Of a DNA stretch of 7,933 nt, positions 1-7,926 are shown piece by piece. The DNA is from an uncultured Mycoplasmataceae bacterium (lineage in GTDB: Bacteria; Bacillota_I; Bacilli_A; Mycoplasmatales; Mycoplasmoidaceae), in assembly GCA_947176635.1 (NCBI GenBank), contig CAMWRJ010000021.1, positions 1-7,933 on the forward strand. The letters run 5' to 3'. The translations under genes and the position numbers were made by a program. The notes below the pieces were generated by a model, which saw only the letters and a program-made list of their open reading frames with translations, was not told the DNA's origin and searched no databases. Within the stretch, counting starts at the first letter, position 1. Each line of letters opens with the position of its first letter.

Positions 1-67
1 CAAGCACAATGAGGCCGAAGGTAGCATTATGTGAGAATAGGAAATTGTCGCGCAACAACTGTAAATT
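1..67 (+). ncRNA. 3' part of a structured RNA, possibly SRP RNA (ffs) or an L31 leader
   Basis: No reading frame of note lies here and the base composition is clearly less AT-rich than the flanking DNA, as expected of a structured RNA. Positions 5-30 can fold with CAC and AAUG pairing to CAUU and GUG around an apical part reading AGG-CC-GAA-GG-U-AGCA. That order resembles the symmetric-loop and tetraloop region of bacterial SRP RNA (AGG-UCC-GGAA-GGA-AGCA in E. coli), but it is about two bases shorter, so the match is imperfect. The roughly 35-40 nt after the apex, followed at once by a terminator, would suit a small mollicute 4.5S RNA whose 5' arm lies left of the window. The alternative is a cis-acting leader of the L31 gene, whose start codon is only about 30 nt after the terminator. 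The 5' end is outside the window. The RNA identity is an inference. Confidence 0.38.
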
Positions 68-97
68 CCCGCAACTAAAGTTGTGGGTTTTTATTTT
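68..97 (+). terminator. Intrinsic terminator (or attenuator) upstream of L31
   Basis: An 8-bp stem pairs 68-75 (CCCGCAAC) with 80-87 (GTTGTGGG), with one G-U pair and a TAAA loop. A T-rich tail, TTTTTATTTT, follows from 88. It most simply ends the RNA to its left. Because the L31 Shine-Dalgarno starts only 14 nt later, it could also act as a transcription attenuator in the L31 leader. Confidence 0.8.
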
Positions 98-125
98 AAT
101 AAAATTATTAAAGGAGATCTAAATT

Positions 126-419
126 ATGAAAACTGAAAATATCTTAAAACCTTGTAAATATACTTGTGCTTCATGTAATTCAACATACACAATTTTATCA
201 ACATCAAAAAATAGTGAAATTTCTATTGATGTTTGTAGTGGTTGCCACCCATTCTATGTTGGAAATACAAGCAACACAACATTAAGAGGTAGAGTTGAAA
301 AATTAGCTAACAAATTTGATGCAGCTAAAAAAGTTATGGGAACTAAAAAAGAAGATAAATCTAAAGTTAAATCAGCTAGCAAATCTACACAAAAATTTGG
401 TGGTTTAGATTCTTTATAA
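126..419 (+). CDS. rpmE: 50S ribosomal protein L31 (zinc-binding type)
   Basis: The product is a protein of the large ribosomal subunit that helps bridge the two subunits. The 97-residue sequence has the L31 core: a CxxC pair at Cys14 and Cys17, a second pair at Cys37 and Cys40 in the hallmark sequence VCSGCHPFY, and then a GRVEKLANKF segment matching the family's conserved GRVdkFkkrf. Four cysteines mark it as the zinc-binding (C+) form rather than the zinc-independent paralogue used in zinc starvation. The ATG at 126 is preceded by AAGGAG at 111-116 with 9 nt spacing. The first 66 or so residues cover the usual protein. The remainder is a basic Lys/Ser-rich tail ending in FGGLDSL, longer than the roughly 66-70 residues of B. 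subtilis or E. coli L31. The gene sits between two terminators and so appears to be transcribed alone, unless it is read through from the RNA to its left. Confidence 0.96.
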   Translation: MKTENILKPCKYTCASCNSTYTILSTSKNSEISIDVCSGCHPFYVGNTSNTTLRGRVEKLANKFDAAKKVMGTKKEDKSKVKSASKSTQKFGGLDSL

Positions 420-432
420 TTTTGTAAAATAT

Positions 433-475
433 ATATAATAACTTTAATTTATTTGGAGTTATTATATTTTTTTTG
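433..475 (+). terminator. Intrinsic terminator after rpmE
   Basis: A perfect 11-bp stem pairs ATATAATAACT (433-443) with AGTTATTATAT (457-467). The loop is 13 nt and a run of eight T follows (467-474). It lies 13 nt after the L31 stop codon and separates that gene from the potassium transporter block. Any promoter for the block must therefore fall within about 475-500 or overlap the hairpin. I see no convincing -35/-10 pair there. Confidence 0.88.
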
Positions 476-500
476 TAATTTAAAAATATTAGGATTGATA

Positions 501-2189
501 ATGATTGTATTTAAAGATAAAAAGCAAAAAATAAAATATTGACTACATAAAATTTTTGTTGGAGATACTCCATCTAAAAAAATTTTTCTTTTTTATTTGT
601 ATGCAATTATTTTAGGAATAATATTATTATCATTACCAATATCATTAAAAAATTCGTCAACTTATGAAAAAGTTAATTATAATGCAACTGGTGCATTAGT
701 AAAAGAAAAATATACTTTCTTAGATATTTTATTTACCACGGTTTCTGCTTTTACTGATACAGGATTAACTAGCAATATTGCAGCATATACATATTCTTGA
801 TTTGGTCAAGTAGTTATTTTATGTTTAATACAAGTTGGTGGATTTGGTTTATTTACAATTTATTGATGTATTTGAAATTTAATATTTAATAATAAATTTT
901 ATAAAAAAAGACATAATATAGATCAGAACCAAACTTTAAATATGGGTTTTAGCCAAAGTTTATTAATTTTTTCAGAAAGAGGACATACTAAACTTGGGTT
1001 AACTACAAAAACTGTTAGAAGAGCTGTAGTCTTTATTTTTGCAGTTGAATTAGTTTTTTGAATTTTTTATTCAATTTATTTTGCTTTAACACCTGCTTAT
1101 AAATCTACTCAAATAGCACAATTAGTTCCAAATGGTACTAATGAAATGTTTAATTCATTATTTGTTGATTCAACAGAAATGGTTGATTATTATCATAGTC
1201 CTTTATCAATTTGAATTGGTTTATTCCATTCTGTATCTTCAATCAATAATTCAGGTTTTGATATTATTGATGGTTCTTCATTATCTCCATATAGAAATGG
1301 AACAGGAACTATTTTACAATTTGCTACAATGATTCAAATAATTATTGGGGGATTGGGATATCCTGTAATTTATGACATTTTAACTAAAATTAAATGTTCT
1401 TATAAAAAAATACCACACAGATTATCAATTTTTTCTAAATTATCACTAATTAGTTATTTTGTAATTTTTGCATTTGGAATTATATTCTTATTTAGTTTTG
1501 AATTAACTTTAAAAACAGGTATGTATCATACATTATCTAATCCACCTGATGAATATAAAGAAATAATGAAAAATTATTTTGGAAATACTGATGTAGAACG
1601 AAATTGGAATTTATTTTCAAACTTATTATTTAATGTAACTAGTGTTCGTAGTGCTGGTTTTACAACTATATCACAATCGAATTTATCAGTTCCTGGTAAA
1701 TGAGTTGTAATTGTATTAATGTTTATTGGTTGTTCACATAGTTCAACTGGTGGTGGTATTAGAGGTATAACAATTGCTATTATTTCTTTAGTATTTATTT
1801 CAAGAATTATTGGAAGAAAGCAGACAGTTGCATTTAAGAGATCAATTTCTAAAGAAACTATCATTGATGCATTTATTGTATTAACAATTGGTTTCTCTAT
1901 TGTAATGTTTTGTTCATTAATTTTCTTTGGTTTTTGAGAACAAGAAAATATAACATTTACTGATATGTTATTTGATTGGATTTCTGCTTTTTCTACAACA
2001 GGAGTATCTGTTGGTGTTACTTCTAAAATATTAAATAATATTACAACACCAGGTATATTCTTTGTAATTATAATGTCTATTGTTATGATTGTAGGACAAT
2101 TAGGAATTTCAACTACAATGCTTTCATTCAGAAAAGAAGTTACTAAATCTAATGCAATTAAATATCCACGTGAGGAATTAAAAATTTAA
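501..2189 (+). CDS. TrkH/KtrB-family potassium (K+) uptake transporter subunit
   Basis: This is the membrane pore subunit of a Trk/Ktr K+ uptake system, predicted at 562 residues. All four membrane-pore-membrane repeats are recognisable, each with its selectivity-filter glycine: TDTG (Gly88), NNSG (Gly252), RSAG (Gly386) and STTG (Gly501). The family signature after the third repeat, normally like IGgspgSTgGGIkt, appears as IGCSHSSTGGGIRG at about 409-422. Eight main hydrophobic segments flank the filters, roughly at 28-48, 98-121, 175-196, 273-292, 313-333, 401-436, 453-479 and 518-540. At least seven in-frame TGA codons (such as Trp14 and Trp100) are read as Trp. The ATG at 501 has AGGA six bases upstream. 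The protein is longer than typical KtrB (about 450) or TrkH (about 480), mainly in the segments between filters 1 and 2 and between filters 2 and 3. No KtrA/TrkA regulatory subunit is encoded in the window. It is the first gene of a tight operon, with a 17-nt gap to the next gene. Confidence 0.93.
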
Positions 2190-2190
2190 G

Positions 2191-2197
2191 AAAGGAG
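2191..2197 (+). promoter_or_regulatory. Strong Shine-Dalgarno for the KAP-like gene
   Basis: AAAGGAG lies 9 nt before the ATG at 2207 and just after the transporter stop codon. It fixes the start of the KAP-like protein. Without it one might take a later in-frame ATG at 2642, which would remove the N-terminal domain and split the first membrane segment. Confidence 0.8.
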
Positions 2198-2206
2198 TTT
2201 AATATA

Positions 2207-3946
2207 ATGGAACCAATTAAACAAGAAAAAGAATTCCAAATTGATAAGTTAATTAAAGTATTATCTAGTAGTTCAAAAGAATTCATTATCTTATCAGCCA
2301 TTCCAGATGAAAAATCTAATTCAATTGTTTCAAGCATTATTAATATTTGTGTTGATCACAACAGAATTCCAAATTGAACTTCTTTAGGTTCAATTAATTC
2401 AAATGATTGTGCATTAGATATTAGAAATGTTATTTTTAATAATTTAGATGATAAATTATTAAAAGACAATAATGAATCTTTTTATAAAAGAAAAATATTA
2501 GCACCTAAAATTAAGAAAAAAGTAGATAAATTATATAGATATAAAGTTAATTACAGTGAAGAAATTATTAAGAATAATAAAAATGTAATTTGACCAGTTT
2601 TAACAACGATTTCATCATTTGGTGTAGCTTTAGGGGTACCAATGTTTTCTACACTATTATTAAGACAAAATGAAATTATAAATGGTGCAGAAAATAATGC
2701 AGGAGCATTAGGTGAAAAATTCTTCATTGCTTTTTTAACAATTTCAATTATATTTATTATTGCATCTATTATTGCAATGTTTGTTTCATTAGCTAATACA
2801 ATTAAAAAAAATAGAAAAGATTATGTAACTAATTTACTATATTTAGAATTTGAAAAAATTATTGATAAATATTTTTATTCAAAAAATGAAAATAATGAAA
2901 AAGCTAAATATAGAAAATTTAGATTTCAAGAAAAATACATTTTCTTCTACTCCGATTTAGATGTAAATAGTCCTAATTATGTAGAACATTTACACTTATT
3001 AAATGTATTAAGTAAAATGAATTGTCAATGTGTATTGGTTTTTGATGAAAAAATCACTGATGATAAAGCAAAAATAGTTTATAAAGGAATTATAGATCCA
3101 TTAAAAACTGAAATTATTTCTTTTGATAAATATAAAAATAGTGCAAATATTAAATCATTAATTAATTTTATAATTTATCAAGTTACATTGATTTCAGGAT
3201 TATCTGGTAATAACTTAATGAGAAATCATAGTTTGTTTATTAATGGTTTATATCGTTTTGTTGATTTATCTACATCAAATGAACAATTATTAAAATTAAT
3301 TGAATCATTAAAAATAATTATAGGTAAAAATAAAAATATTAAAATTGACCAAAAATTTATACCTTATTTTGTGCATTTATTTATTTTGTGTATAATTAAA
3401 TCTTTAAACATTGAATTATATGAAAATATTTATTATGATTTATCTACTACTGGCATCTTATCAGATAAAGTATTAGAAAACAATTTAGCTCAAACATTAA
3501 GATTACAAGACGTATTTAATAAAAATTTTAATATTTATAATCAATTTGCTTTATATTTTGAATTTATAAATTTCTTTGATGAAATTGAAAATTTAAGAGA
3601 ATTAATTTTACATAGTCAACATTCTAAATATGATGTTAAATTAACTGATGATGAATGATTTGAAAAAATTAATAAATTATTCAAAAATAAAGGTTATCAA
3701 GAAGTTGAAAACAAATATCCAGAATGATTTGACTATGCTGTAAGTATGAATGATAGTGATACTTTATATATTAAAAGAATTAAAAATATTGATAAAGAAA
3801 AAACATTTACATTAGAAGTTAATTCTTTATTAGAAAAAGCAAAAAAAGTAAGTATTGATTATTTAATTATTATTGTGTTTGAACATAGATTGACATATCA
3901 ATTAACAGATAATAAATATGAACTATTAACAGATTTTTTAATTTAG
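2207..3946 (+). CDS. Two-TM membrane protein, possibly a degenerate KAP/YobI-type P-loop NTPase
   Basis: I recognise no named gene. The frame is open for 579 residues with TGA read as Trp (for example Trp129 and the Trp codons at 3656 and 3725). The ATG at 2207 has a strong AAAGGAG at 2191-2197. The N-terminal region ends in a hydrophobic strand FIILSA (26-31) followed by IPDEKSNSIVSSIIN, placed where a Walker A loop would be but lacking its glycines. Two membrane segments follow at about 127-150 and 172-193. Next comes a strand and acidic motif, YIFFYSDLDVNSP (244-256), and then CVLVFDEK (about 275-282). This order, P-loop position, paired TM insert, then a DDLDR-like Walker B strand and a second strand ending in Asp, is the layout of KAP-family NTPases. 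Here the basic residue and one Asp of DDLDR are missing. The C-terminal 300 residues are helical, Asn/Lys-rich and without a familiar motif. If the assignment is right, the protein probably does not hydrolyse NTP normally and may act as a membrane scaffold. Confidence 0.45.
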
Positions 3947-3955
3947 GAGAACAAA

Positions 3956-4816
3956 ATGAATTCAAATAAAAAAATGATTGTTTTTGATTTAGATGGAACA
4001 TTATTAAATAATAAAAAGGAATTAAATAATTCTTCTATACAAGTATTAAAAGAAATTACTAAATTAGGTCATTATGTTTGTATAGCAACTGGTAGAACTT
4101 TAAATGAACGTGTTCAAGATATTATAGATTTATTGGGATTACAAACATATGTAATTAATGTTAATGGTAATTTTATCTATAATATTAAAACAAAACAAAC
4201 TAAATGTGTTGGCAAATCATTATTAAAATCAGTGATAGATGCTTTTAAAGAAAAAGCAATTGAATATAAAAGACAATTAATTGCATATAATAGCGATGGC
4301 GATGTAAAAAGATATTATTATGGAATAGATCAAAATAAAGATATAAAAGATCCAGAATACTTTATTAATGGTATTGAAGTTAATGAATTTGATGATTTAT
4401 CAGGTGTAGATTTCTTTTTAAATGATCCAAATAAAAAAATTGTTCATATTGGAGTTAAATCAGAAAGAGAAACATCTAAAAAGATTTTTCAAGAATTACA
4501 AGGTTTTGAACAAGTTAATTTAGCTCATATTACATTAGTATCAAAAGTTTTTGTAGATGCTGATGCAGTTGGTGTTAATAAATGAAATGCAATATTAGAA
4601 GTAGCAAAAGAATTAAATGTAGATTTAAATAATATTTATACTTTTGGTGATTCAGATAACGATTTAGAAATGTTATTAAATTCTAAACATGGTTACTGCA
4701 TGGGAAATGCTGATGAATCAGTTAAAAAACATTTTAAAAAAGAACAAATTATTGGAAATAATGATTCAGATGCAATTGCTAATGTATTAAAACAAGAATT
4801 TAATTTAGACTTATAA
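3956..4816 (+). CDS. Cof-type HAD-superfamily hydrolase (sugar-phosphate/nucleotide phosphatase-like)
   Basis: This is a cytosolic magnesium-dependent phosphatase of the haloacid dehalogenase superfamily, Cof/YidA (type IIB cap) branch. The natural substrate cannot be told from sequence; relatives act on sugar phosphates, FMN/PLP or other small phosphoesters. All four catalytic motifs are visible in the 286 residues: motif I DLDGTLL with nucleophile Asp11 and acid/base Asp13, motif II ATGR with Thr45, motif III Lys209, and motif IV GDSDND with Asp232, Asn235 and Asp236, followed by the family's MGNA at 249-252. The cap domain occupies roughly residues 85-195. One TGA (Trp210) is read through just after the motif III lysine. 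The ATG at 3956 lies 9 nt after the preceding stop, and its Shine-Dalgarno AGGAG overlaps that stop codon, which suggests translational coupling. The next gene, ffh, starts 11 nt after its stop. Confidence 0.9.
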
Positions 4817-4827
4817 GAGGAATTAAA

Positions 4828-6159
4828 ATGTTAAAATCAATGATAGCAAATATAGTTGCTAAAAGAATGACAAAAAAATTAAGAAATGCAACTATTACAG
4901 AAGAAGATATTGCTGATTTATTAAGAGAAATTAGAATTAGTTTATTAGATGCTGACGTTAATTTATTTGTAGTAAAAGATTTCATTAAAAGTATTAAAGA
5001 AAAAACTGTTGGTCAAATGATTGACCCGAGAATTAAACCTAGTGATTTTGTTTTAAATATCATTAAAGAAGAATTAATTAGAATTTTAGGACAAAATGCA
5101 CAACATATTAACATTAATAAAAAACAAGTTAGAATTATGTTAGTAGGTTTACAAGGTTCAGGTAAAACAACAACATGTGGGAAAATAGCAAATTTTTATA
5201 AAAATAAAAATGCTAAAAAACCAATGTTAGTAGGAGTTGATATTTATCGTGCAGCTGCTATTGAACAATTGAGAAAAATAGCATCTGATTTACATATTGA
5301 TTTTTATGAACATGGAACACAAGATCCAAGAAAAACAGTTGAAGAAGCATTAGAAAAAGCAGATGAACAAAATAACGATTTAATTGTTTTAGATACTGCT
5401 GGACGTTTACAAACTAATGAAGAACTAATGCAAGAACTATTAGATTTAAAAAAAGAATTTCAACCAGATGAAATTTTATTAGTTGTAGATGGTATGTCTG
5501 GTCAAGATATTGTAAATGTAGCTAAAGAATTTAATGAATGACTTAAACTAACAGGATTAATTATTACTAAGTTAGATTCAGATGCAAAAGCAGGTGCTGC
5601 TTTATCTTTAACATCTATTTTAAATACACCAATTAAATTTACAGGTAGTGGCGAAAAATTAGGTTCATTAGATTTATTTTATCCTGAAAGAATGGCAGAC
5701 AGAATTTTAGGATTAGGTGATATTTTAACATTAGCTGAAAAATCATTAGATGAAGCTGATGAAAAACAAATGCGTGGAACAATGCAAAGAATGTTTACTG
5801 GCAAATTTGATTTAGAAGACTTAATGAAAAATATTGAAAGAATGGCTAAAATGGGTTCAATGAGTTCATTAGTAGGAATGCTACCAGGTCAAAAAATCAA
5901 TGAATCTCAAATTCAAGAAGCACAAGAAAAAATGGATAGTTGAAAAGTTTTATTATCTTCTATGACATTAAAAGAAAGAAGAGATCCAAGACTATTTAAA
6001 AAACAACCTAATCGCAAAGTTAGAGTTGTTAAAGGTGCTGGTAAATCAATGGACGAATTAAATAAATTATTAAAAAGATGAGAAGAATCAAGAGATAAAA
6101 TGCATGAAATGGGTAAAATGTTACAAAAAGGGCAAAACCCATTTAAAGGTATGTTTTAA
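4828..6159 (+). CDS. ffh: Signal recognition particle protein (SRP54 GTPase)
   Basis: Ffh binds SRP RNA and hydrophobic signal sequences on ribosome-nascent chains and delivers them to the membrane with its receptor FtsY. The 443 residues match the usual length of about 450. The N domain covers about 1-90. The NG GTPase shows G1 GLQGSGKTT (107-115), G3 DTAGR (189-193), G4 TKLD (247-250) and the closing GSGEK loop (273-277). The methionine-rich M domain runs from about 300, with the finger-loop region MAKMGSMSSLVGMLPG. The RNA-binding part is SMTLKERRDP (from 378) and RKVRVVKGAG (396-405); the family consensus ends in GSG, so residue 404 is Ala in place of Ser. Three TGA codons (5539, 5941 and one in KRWEE) encode Trp. 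The ATG at 4828 has AAGAGG 7 nt upstream. It is the last gene of the operon, and a strong hairpin follows 11 nt after the stop. Confidence 0.97.
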
Positions 6160-6170
6160 TTAATAAGAAC

Positions 6171-6210
6171 AAAAAATAATGCAAATTTAAACTGCATTAT
6201 TTTTTATTTT
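6171..6210 (+). terminator. Intrinsic terminator after ffh, possibly bidirectional
   Basis: A perfect 13-bp stem pairs 6171-6183 (A-rich arm ending in ATAATGCA) with 6193-6205 (TGCATTAT followed by T's). The loop is 9 nt, with more T's at 6207-6210. Because both arms end in A/T runs, the reverse strand also forms a hairpin with a U-rich arm. It lies 8 nt beyond the minus-strand gene's stop codon read backwards, so it could end both convergent transcripts. Confidence 0.85.
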
Positions 6211-6217
6211 AATCAAA

Positions 6218-7864
6218 TTAAATAATTCAAAAAATATCTTCATTAAAACAAATAGATTGTGATGAATTTGGAGTTGTATTATTAGATGGAGTTGGTGTAC
6301 CATATTCAAAAACAATTTCATCTTTTTGTGTTTTAGTTAATAAGATTTTTTTAATTAAGTCTTTCTTTTTACTTGCAATTATAGTGAAATATAATGTTGA
6401 ATAAGTTGTATAAATTTCTACTGTTCTATTTTGTGTTGAATCATTTTTAAAAGCAGAAGTCATTAATAAAAATTCAAATGGTATTGATTTATTTAAAAAA
6501 TCTATTTTATTAGTATAATCAATTGTTTGAGAATTTTTATTTTTTGAAATTTCATTTACTTTATTAATTAATTTGCTAAGATTATCATCATTTTCTCTTG
6601 GATGTGGTTTAAATCAAAGTTTTACATTTGTAAGATCATTTTGAGATTCTAATATTTTTAAGATTTTATTTGCTTCATTTGTGATTATGTTATCATCACT
6701 TAATAAAGCTCCACCATAAACTAAATTTTTGTGATTATTAAAATTCTTTTCTAAATCATTAACCAATGGTAATTTAAATGTGTTTCATAATAAATCAAAA
6801 CTAGTTTTATTTAAATTATCAATTAAGTCTATAATATTTAAACCACTAAAATCAAGTGGATTGAAATATTCATTATATTCAATATTTTTATCTAGTTTTT
6901 TACTAGTTGTATTATTATAATCTCTTAACATTCCAGTATATGGCATATACAAATTAATTTTTGATAAACCTTGTTCTTGTGTCATTCCTGATGATAATAG
7001 TGTTGTTAAATACAACATTGCATTTTTCTTGTCTTTTTTAATTCATGTTGTAAACGATATTTCATCATAATTATTTAATTCTTTTTGTAATGTAATAGCA
7101 TTAACAAATTTATTTTGTGTTCTATCAAAATTTAATTCATCATTATTTTTATAAAAAGTATATAAGTTATTACCAAAAGCTAATATTGTTGCTGTACCAT
7201 CAGAAATTAAATTAATTTCTTTAAATGTTTTAGCTAAATAAAAATAATTATTATATAAATTTTGTGCTCTTGATAAATTTGAAGTTGGTAAATTCGATAA
7301 TATAGATAATATAAAATAATCAGGAATATAAATTCTTTTATTTACATTTTCTAAATTATTGTTTTTAATGTCATTTTTTATTTCATTAACACATGGTATT
7401 TGAAAAGAATTAGCATAATCAGTTCCATTACTAGACAGGTCATTGATTACTTTATAATTGAATGATGGATATCTTTGTTTAATTAAGTCTAAATTATATT
7501 TATTAATTAAATTATTTGTTACATATAAAAATATTTTTTTATTGTTATTAAGTTCTAATACTTTTAATATATGTGCAATTGGAGCCATTTTATGTAACGT
7601 TGCTACTCAACTAATTGAATAAAATAAAACAGAATCATCATTTGCAACTTCTTGTGCATTTTTAATAAAAGCATTTTCATCATATGTTTTATTAATTATG
7701 TTTTCATTTAAATTTAAATAACCAACACTATTATTTGGATTAGTTATTCTTGAAGTATCAAGAAATTGATTTGATAATCCAACATATGCTCCAACTGCAC
7801 CAGCAGCGGCACCTAAAACAACAACATTAGTTATTGTTAAATTAATTCAAAATCTTTTGCTCAT
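6218..7864 (-). CDS. Membrane-anchored glycosyltransferase-like protein, bacterial sialyltransferase type (GT52/GT80-like)
   Basis: The minus-strand frame is open for 548 residues with six TGA codons as Trp. It starts at ATG 7864-7862 behind AAAGGTGG (7881-7874) and ends at TAA 6220-6218. Lys3-Arg4 precede one hydrophobic segment (about 8-30) with no lipobox Cys, so it is an uncleaved anchor or signal peptide that by the positive-inside rule leaves the rest outside. In the body I see SDGT (221-224), LWFKPHPRE (416-424), SIPFEFLL (460-467) and EIYTTYSTL (483-491). This order matches the D/E-D/E-G, HP and S/T motifs of bacterial sialyltransferases and related GT-B enzymes, which bind the CMP-sugar donor with the HP and Ser/Thr motifs. 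The DG-to-HP distance of about 200 residues is somewhat larger than in known enzymes. A Pro/Thr/Asn/Ser-rich stretch (GTPTPSNNTTPNSS) lies near the C-terminus. Donor, acceptor and activity are unknown. A divergent non-catalytic surface protein with this fold is the main alternative. Confidence 0.6.
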
Positions 7865-7873
7865 TTATATTAA

Positions 7874-7881
7874 CCACCTTT
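7874..7881 (-). promoter_or_regulatory. Shine-Dalgarno of the glycosyltransferase-like gene
   Basis: Read on the minus strand this is AAAGGTGG, nearly a perfect complement of the 16S 3' end, 9 nt before the ATG at 7864. It decides the start codon. The next in-frame Met (7588) would lose the membrane anchor and the first 92 residues. Confidence 0.85.
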
Positions 7882-7904
7882 AAAAAATATTTAAGATGAT
7901 TAAC

Positions 7905-7910
7905 ATTATA
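7905..7910 (-). promoter_or_regulatory. -10 box (TATAAT) of the glycosyltransferase-like gene
   Basis: On the minus strand the sequence reads TATAAT exactly, about 40 nt before the start codon. That predicts a transcription start near 7898 and a leader of roughly 34 nt. The upstream side is a TA repeat that merges into the box. A 17-nt spacer would place the -35 at 7928-7933, reading AAAAAT, which does not resemble TTGACA. Mycoplasma promoters often lack a clear -35. Confidence 0.6.
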
Positions 7911-7926
7911 TATATATATATATATA
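7907..7926. repeat. (TA)10 dinucleotide tract in the promoter spacer
   Basis: Ten uninterrupted TA units run from 7907 to 7926. The last two units supply the first four bases of the TATAAT box, and the rest fills the position of the -10/-35 spacer. Such tracts are prone to slipped-strand changes in unit number, and each unit would change spacer length by 2 bp. The Haemophilus hifA/hifB promoters are switched by the same kind of (TA)n spacer. Confidence 0.95.

Larger units (their letters stand above)
501..6159 (+). other. Predicted four-gene operon: K+ transporter, KAP-like protein, HAD phosphatase, ffh
   Basis: Four plus-strand genes follow each other with gaps of 17, 9 and 11 nt. Each has its own Shine-Dalgarno site, and no terminator-like hairpin lies between them. 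The block starts right after the rpmE terminator and ends at the strong hairpin at 6171-6205. Co-transcription is inferred from spacing, and internal promoters inside coding sequence cannot be excluded. Confidence 0.7.

Noticed and set aside
20..52. Resemblance of AAGGTAGC...AAATTGTCG to a conserved stretch of 23S rRNA domain IV (CTAAGGTAGCGAAATTCCTTGTCG).
   Set aside because: The match is short and gapped, and the surrounding bases do not fit 23S rRNA. A 23S fragment ending in a terminator here is not supported.
475..500. A promoter for the four-gene block in the short gap after the rpmE terminator.
   Set aside because: The gap is too AT-rich to pick out a -10, no -35 is visible, and the leader would be nearly absent. 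I do not annotate one.
1132..1332. A leucine/isoleucine-rich 66-residue reading frame on the plus strand.
   Set aside because: It lies in another frame inside the transporter gene, covering its second filter region, and has no Shine-Dalgarno. It is a shadow.
1574..1864. A 96-residue minus-strand reading frame.
   Set aside because: It is antisense to the third repeat of the transporter, and its length follows from low stop density opposite the conserved coding sequence.
501..2189. The transporter, KAP-like, HAD, ffh and glycosyltransferase-like genes look broken into several fragments by TGA stops.
   Set aside because: All breaks are TGA in one unchanged frame, and conserved motifs continue across them. 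The organism reads UGA as Trp, so the genes are intact and not pseudogenes.
4800..4985. A 61-residue hydrophobic minus-strand reading frame.
   Set aside because: It is antisense to the start of ffh and to the phosphatase-ffh junction, with no ribosome binding site and no family resemblance.
7775..7864. The N-terminus of the minus-strand protein as a lipoprotein signal.
   Set aside because: The hydrophobic segment is followed by GAYVGLSNQ with no cysteine, so there is no lipobox. It is an anchor or ordinary signal peptide.
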